From DASQGA01 sp035535315 (lineage in GTDB: Bacteria > Actinomycetota > Thermoleophilia > Gaiellales > Gaiellaceae), in assembly GCA_035535315.1 (NCBI GenBank), contig DATLQD010000018.1, positions 1-27,423 on the forward strand: DNA of 27,423 bases. Reading direction: 5' to 3'. A program made the translations under genes and the position numbers. Of this stretch, positions 23,508-27,423 are shown piece after piece. A model generated the notes under the pieces. The model did not search any database. It was not told the DNA's origin and worked only from the letters and a program-made list of their open reading frames with translations. The first letter of the stretch is position 1. Each line of letters starts with the position of its first letter.

Positions 23508-24488
23508 TCAGCCCATCGTGTAGACGAGCGCGTGCAGCGCTGCGATCGGATCGCCTTGCGACCTGCAGGCGTGCCAGCTGTCGCCGCGGTCTCTGCTCTC
23601 CCAGATCTGTCCATCGGCGAGCCCGGCGAACAGACGGCCGTCCCCGGCGACCAGCGCGTAGGGCATCGCCGGTAGCGGCTGAGGCAGTCCGCCCGCAAGC
23701 GAACGCCAGTGCTCACCCGCTTGCCTCCGGTAGATGAAAGCTTGCGGATCGCCGCGGCCGTGCGCGGCGTAGGGACCGGTGCTCGCCGAGACGTACCAGA
23801 GGTCCGGGTCGTCCGGGTCGACCGCGACCGACCAGGTGTAGTGGCGGTCGCGCCCCTCGTCGGCTGGCTGCCAGCTCTCGCCCGCGTCCTTGCTGAAGGC
23901 TGCGCCGCCGCCGCCCGCCTCGTATGCGCGGCCCAGCAACCGCGGATGCCAGGCGAGCGAATGCACGTCTGGCTGCGCCCCGGGGCGATGGTCCTGCCAG
24001 CTTGCGCCACCGTCGCTCGACCGCATCAGCCCGCCGAGCTCGATCCCGACCAAGAGCAGATCGGCTTCGTGGGGGCTGGGCGCAATCCAGCGCACATGGG
24101 ACGTCCACGGCCGCGGCGGGAAGCTCCAGGTCGGCCGCGACGGCAGCTCGAGCAGCGCCTCGAGCTCGCGCCAGCTCGCACCATCGTCGTCGCTGCGGAA
24201 CAAACGGCTTGGCTCGGTGCCGGCATACACAGCACCGTCGGCCGGACTGATGGCAAGCGAGAAGACGCCCGATTCGGGTAGCGCACAATCGACCCAGGCG
24301 CGGCCGCCGTCGTCGCTTCTTCGCACACCGCCTTCGCGTAAGCCCGCGTAGAGCACGCTCGGGTTAGTCGGATCGACTGCGAGGCACTGCGCGCCGCTGC
24401 CGCGCAAGGATAGTTCCACCGCCCATCCGCCGTTCGTTTCGTCGAGGCGGGCGATCCCGTCGCCGGTTGCCACATACAGGTACGCCAT
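23508..24488 (-). CDS. Asp-box (BNR) repeat beta-propeller protein
   Basis: A 326-residue cytoplasmic protein without a signal peptide, made of repeated blades each with an Asp-box of the form S-x-D-x-G-x-x-W: SDDGGRAW, SDDDGASW, SSDGGASW, SKDAGESW and SRDRGDSW. The pattern is that of sialidase-like/sortilin-like propellers, often annotated as glycosyl hydrolase or exo-alpha-sialidase, but the Arg triad and Tyr/Glu of true sialidases are not recognisable, so I do not call an enzyme. It begins MAYLYVATGDGIARL and ends at 23508. It is convergent with the glycosyltransferase gene and may be unrelated to it. Confidence 0.85.
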   Translation of the reverse strand: MAYLYVATGDGIARLDETNGGWAVELSLRGSGAQCLAVDPTNPSVLYAGLREGGVRRSDDGGRAWVDCALPESGVFSLAISPADGAVYAGTEPSRLFRSDDDGASWRELEALLELPSRPTWSFPPRPWTSHVRWIAPSPHEADLLLVGIELGGLMRSSDGGASWQDHRPGAQPDVHSLAWHPRLLGRAYEAGGGGAAFSKDAGESWQPADEGRDRHYTWSVAVDPDDPDLWYVSASTGPYAAHGRGDPQAFIYRRQAGEHWRSLAGGLPQPLPAMPYALVAGDGRLFAGLADGQIWESRDRGDSWHACRSQGDPIAALHALVYTMG

Positions 24489-24746
24489 CGCTACAGACTA
24501 GGGCGCCACTGCCTCTGACACCCCGGTTTTGCCCAAGCTTCCAACCAACGAGTCCGTGGGGCTACATCAGCCCAGCTCGGGCCGCGGGCGGGCTCTAACT
24601 TTGGCTCATCCTCACGCCTTCACAGGCGCCGCGAGCACCACGCAGAGGGCGCCCAATGCGGCGGTCTGCAGCGAGTTTTTCTTTGCAGCACCTGCGGGGA
24701 CGTTGATTGGACTGGAGATCCGCTTCGGTGGGTAGCTCTTACTTGC
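24489..24746. other. intergenic region upstream of Asp-box gene and small membrane protein gene
   Basis: About 260 bp between divergent genes. Base composition is lower in GC than the flanking genes around 24675-24720. I see no family sequence in any frame and no strong hairpin; promoters for both flanking genes would be expected here but none is clear. Confidence 0.4.
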
Positions 24747-24908
24747 ATGGAAATTGCCGCTGCGATCGTTGTTGTCCTCCTGCTCGTCCTCCTCCCCGCC
24801 GTGATCGTCGGTGGCATGTTCGTCTGGGCAGCGTTGAGGGATGGGGAAGAGGACAGAGCGTTGCAGGCACGGCTCGGCATCCGTCGCCGGACGAGACTCG
24901 GGCGGTAG
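24747..24908 (+). CDS. small single-span membrane protein (hypothetical)
   Basis: A 53-residue open frame from ATG 24747 to TAG. Residues 2-30 form one long hydrophobic helix (EIAAAIVVVLLLVLLPAVIV, then GGMFVWAAL), followed by an acidic then strongly basic tail (RDGEED, RIRRRTRLGR-like), so the predicted topology is N-out/C-in by the positive-inside rule. A GGTGGG about 12 bases upstream is only a weak ribosome site. The hydrophobic run read in this frame is cleaner than in the other frames, which supports a real gene, but length gives little statistical power. I do not recognise a family. Confidence 0.4.
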   Translation: MEIAAAIVVVLLLVLLPAVIVGGMFVWAALRDGEEDRALQARLGIRRRTRLGR

Positions 24909-25006
24909 CCGGCAACGGTTCGGTGGGTGCGGGCGCGCATTGCTCGCTCGTGCCTACCTCCACATGGAGCCATGCGACAAGCGGTCAGCCGCGAGCGTCT
25001 GACCTC

Positions 25007-25891
25007 CTAGTCATAGGCGATGGGTGTTGCGTAGCGCGGACCCTCGTGCAGCCGCCAGTAGGCGTCGCAGAGTGACCGTGTAACAGGACCGAGCTTCCCG
25101 TCGCCGACTGGCGTACCGTCGATCGACGTGACCCCGACCACGCCGCCGGCGGTGGTGGTAAGGAGCACCTCGTCGGCGTCGCGAACTGCCTGTGCCGGCA
25201 GCGGACATTCGCGTACTTGCACGCCGTCCTCGCGGGCCAGCTCGATCACCGTCCGCCGGGCGATGCCGTCGAGCACGCCCTCATCTGGCGTGGAGAGAAC
25301 GCCTTCGCTGATCGCGAAGAGGTTGAAGCCGGGACCTTCCACGACGTTCCCGAGCGGGTCGACGAGTACGACGGTGTCCGCACCGGCGTCGTAGGCGTCG
25401 AACAGGCCCGCCGTCAGGTCGAGCCAGTGGTAGTTCTTAATCGTCGGATCGACGGACCGTGGCGAGATCCGCTCACGAGCGCTGATGTGAAGCGAGAGGC
25501 CGGTTGATCGCTGCCTCTCGTCTGCGATCCAGACGAACGGAATCGCGAAGGCGTAGAACGCATTGCGCGCCTCGCGCGGGTCGCGGCTCCCGGCCGGCGG
25601 CAGTCCGCGGGTGCAGATCATCTCGACGTATGAGTCCCGCAATTCGCTCTTGCGCACGCACTCCGTCAGGATCGGCTCGAGCTCGCTCACCTCGAACGGC
25701 AGCTGCAGGTGCAGTCGGCGAACGCCTCGCAGGAAGCGCTCCACGTGGTCGCCGAGTCGGAAGAACGATCCACGCCAGACGTGCACGACGTCGTAGGTCG
25801 CGTCAGACCGCAGGAAACCCCAGTCGAGTATCGGAATCCGTGCCTCGTCAATCGGAACGTAAGCCCCGTCGACGAAGGCAACTCCCTCCAC
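25007..25891 (-). CDS. class IV aminotransferase, (R)-selective amine transaminase-like
   Basis: A 294-residue fold-type IV PLP enzyme. The catalytic Lys152 is in TIKNYHWLDL; the cofactor-binding Glu185 is in EGPGFN and the phosphate-binding turn is TTTAGGV. The N-terminal segment DWGFLRSDATYDVVHVW followed by FFRLGDH, and the C-terminal DADEVLLTTTAGGV and GPVTRSL, resemble the (R)-amine transaminase of Arthrobacter (ATA-117 type) more than BCAT or D-amino acid transaminase, although the His of that family's HSD motif is Arg here. GTG 25891 is the start. It should move an amino group from an amine or amino acid to a keto acid such as pyruvate; the substrate is not certain. It is a monocistronic gene. 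Confidence 0.87.
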   Translation of the reverse strand: MEGVAFVDGAYVPIDEARIPILDWGFLRSDATYDVVHVWRGSFFRLGDHVERFLRGVRRLHLQLPFEVSELEPILTECVRKSELRDSYVEMICTRGLPPAGSRDPREARNAFYAFAIPFVWIADERQRSTGLSLHISARERISPRSVDPTIKNYHWLDLTAGLFDAYDAGADTVVLVDPLGNVVEGPGFNLFAISEGVLSTPDEGVLDGIARRTVIELAREDGVQVRECPLPAQAVRDADEVLLTTTAGGVVGVTSIDGTPVGDGKLGPVTRSLCDAYWRLHEGPRYATPIAYD

Positions 25892-25899
25892 TCAGTGAA

Positions 25900-25929
25900 A
25901 GTATCTGATCTTTGGCCGCTCGCCTGGAA
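25900..25929 (-). promoter_or_regulatory. possible promoter of the class IV aminotransferase gene
   Basis: On the minus strand GATACT (25905-25900) lies about eight bases before the GTG start codon, and TTCCAG (25929-25924) is 18 bp further up. The pair resembles weak -10 and -35 elements and would give an almost leaderless transcript. No ribosome site is present to argue otherwise. Confidence 0.3.
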
Positions 25930-25954
25930 CGACGCCGCGTTCTTGCGTGTGTAA

Positions 25955-27080
25955 TGCGGCGTCGCCTCGCTCGTCGAACCCGGCCGCGGCCCGGTCGCGG
26001 CCTATCTGGCGCTGCCACCCGCACTCTTCCCCGCAGCGGTGACGGCGCTTGGGAGCGCCGGGCTCGCGAAAGGCAGCCGCGTGGTCCTAGAGAAACCGTT
26101 CGGCGAGGACCTGGCGAGCGCGATCGCCCTTAACCGGCTACTAGCCGAGGCGCTGGGACCCGCTGGCGAGCAGGCCGTGTTTCGCGTCGACCACGTCCTC
26201 GGCATGGCGACCGTGCAGAACCTCCTCGGGATGCGGCTCGCCAACTCGCTCCTGGAGGCGGTGTGGAACAGCGACCACGTCGAGCACGTCGAAAATCCTT
26301 TGGGAGGAGGCGCTCGCGCTCGAGGGGAGGGCCGGCTACTACGACCGAGCCGGCGCCCTGAAGGACGTACTCCAGAACCACATGCTCCAACTCGTCTCCC
26401 TGATCGCGATGGAGCCCCCGCCAGCTCTGGAGGCGCAAGCTCTGCACGAACGAAAGCTCGAGGTCCTTCGCTCGATCCGGATGTTGGCGCCCGCCGATGT
26501 GGCGCAAAGGACTCGCCGTGCCCGCTACACCGCCGGACAGCTCGCAACCGGAGACCACGTTCCCGGCTACGCCGAAGAGGACGGCGTCGAGCCGGAGCGC
26601 GAGACGGAGACTTTCGCCGAGCTCGCGCTCGAACTCGACAGCGAGCGGTGGGCCGGCACCCGCTTTCTGCTGCGAGCCGGCAAGGCGCTCAGCCGGCGCC
26701 GCAAAATGGCGATTGTGCGCTTCCGGCCCGAACGAGATCCACGTCTCGCTGGCCTTCCGCTCGAGCCCGACGCCAACGAACTCTGGATTGGCGTGGACGG
26801 CCCAGACGACGTTAGCCTGCATCTGACGGGCGGCGCGCCGCAATCCCCGGTGCCGCTGGCGCTGAGCGCGACGCCTCCCGGGTCGGAGCTGCCCGCCTAC
26901 GCCCGCGTGCTGCTCGACATCCTCCACGGATGGAGCACGCTCTCGATCCGCGGGGACGAAGCCGAGCAGGCCTGGCGCATCGTCACTCCCGTGCTCGACG
27001 GTTGGGCCGACGGAGCCGTCCCGCTCGAGGAGTATCCGGCCGGGTCGGCAGGACCGCCGCCTCGGGCGCGCCCCCAATAG
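25955..27080 (+). pseudogene. truncated, frameshifted glucose-6-phosphate dehydrogenase (zwf-like) remnant
   Basis: Two overlapping frames together encode most of a glucose-6-phosphate dehydrogenase. The first (25955-26295) begins inside the protein at YLALPPALFPAAV and has VVLEKPFGEDLASA, FRVDHVLG (the active-site His region) and VQNLLGMRLANSLLEAVWN. After AAAA at 26292-26295 the family sequence continues one base over, with EGRAGYYDRAGALKDVLQNHMLQL and then AMEPP and the C-terminal domain to 27080. Deleting one A restores a continuous frame. The N-terminal ~100 residues including the NADP-binding GxSGDL motif are absent, and a TAA at 25952-25954 closes the frame just upstream; no start codon precedes residue GTG 26039. 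It resembles the divergent mycobacterial zwf1-type branch. Both lesions point to a decayed gene; the frameshift alone could be an assembly error. Confidence 0.8.
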
Positions 27081-27156
27081 GAACGCGCGCCTCGGGCTTC
27101 GCGCTGGCGAGGGTTACAGTGACTTCCCGTCCGATCTGGCGCGCGATCGAGCCGCG

Positions 27157-27423
27157 CTAATCGCTTGTGCCGGACGCTCCGCCTTCCGGGCCGATCTCCA
27201 ACACCGTGATCGGGAGCCGAAAGCGTTCTCGCACCTTGTCGAGCAGTCCCCGCTCCTGCCAGCCCGCATGTTCCGAGCTTCGGAGGGCGATCAGGATGTG
27301 GTCGGGACGGAAGTCGTCCACGGCATCGTCGAAGGCTGTCAGCGGTGTCTCGTCCCCGACGCGACCCTCGGCCGGCACATCCATCTCCTCCATGTGACCG
27401 AGCACGCCGCGAAGTCGCTCGTC
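27157..27423 (-). CDS. universal-stress/nucleotide-binding-like protein, C-terminal end only
   Basis: The last 88 residues of a protein whose start lies beyond the window. The visible part reads as an alternating strand/helix domain: VGDETPLTAFDDAVDDF, then RPDHILIALRSSEHAGWQERGLLDKVRERF and LPITVLEI. The pattern 'predict a beta strand ending in a short hydrophobic block, then W-x-E-R-G-L' is familiar from universal-stress-like proteins of Thermoleophilia, which is one reason for my guess at the organism. An ATG inside the visible part (27405) is probably not the start, since the frame is open to the edge. It is convergent with the zwf-like remnant, 76 bp away. Function beyond the fold is unknown. 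Confidence 0.6.
   Translation of the reverse strand, partial: DERLRGVLGHMEEMDVPAEGRVGDETPLTAFDDAVDDFRPDHILIALRSSEHAGWQERGLLDKVRERFRLPITVLEIGPEGGASGTSD

Noticed and set aside
23500..23516. tRNA-like D-arm sequence GGGGTAGCTCAG
   Set aside because: No acceptor stem, anticodon arm or T-arm around it; it lies at the 3' end of the Asp-box gene.

Overview
The window is a GC-rich, densely packed bacterial chromosome segment. Most genes start with GTG or TTG, stop/start overlaps of 4 bp are frequent, and transporter, regulator and cyclase types are typical of soil Actinobacteria. I would guess a Thermoleophilia-like (Gaiellales/Solirubrobacterales) genome, quite possibly a metagenome assembly; this is inference from gene types and base composition only.

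Region 1 (1-4539, minus): a catabolic cluster. A flavin-type oxidoreductase of the phytoene-desaturase/PYROXD2 family is broken by an out-of-frame 292-bp tandem duplication. Behind it come an alpha/beta hydrolase of the 2,6-dihydroxypseudooxynicotine-hydrolase type, an M24 'pita-bread' protein lacking the metal ligands (creatinase-like) and the start of a Gfo/Idh/MocA oxidoreductase.

Region 2 (4557-5531, plus): two carboxymuconolactone decarboxylase/AhpD-like genes. The first is open across an in-frame TGA that falls exactly on the second Cys of the redox CxxC motif, and a bacterial-SECIS-like hairpin begins a few bases later. I read it as a selenoprotein with a Cys-His-Tyr-Sec active site. 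The second gene, abutting it, is a paralogue without the CxxC.

Region 3 (5513-19716, minus): a 13-gene run, probably one operon, read from a FadR-type regulator downwards: regulator, 3-hydroxyisobutyrate-dehydrogenase-like enzyme, 2-oxoacid dehydrogenase E1 alpha and E1 beta, M24 protein, E2, a second M24 protein, a branched-chain-amino-acid-type ABC importer (binding protein, permease, a permease-ATPase fusion, ATPase), an EamA transporter and an ACMSD-like amidohydrolase. Together these look like uptake of an amide- or amino-acid-like compound, hydrolysis, oxidation and oxidative decarboxylation to an acyl-CoA. The substrate is unknown and no E3 (lipoamide dehydrogenase) gene is present.

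Region 4 (19717-27423): unrelated single genes on both strands: an NlpC/P60 hydrolase, a class III nucleotide cyclase with a Cys4 N-terminus, a GT4 glycosyltransferase, an Asp-box repeat protein, a tiny membrane protein, a fold-IV transaminase resembling (R)-selective amine transaminases, a 5'-truncated and frameshifted glucose-6-phosphate dehydrogenase remnant and the end of a universal-stress-like protein. I saw no tRNA, rRNA, CRISPR, insertion sequence or phage gene.
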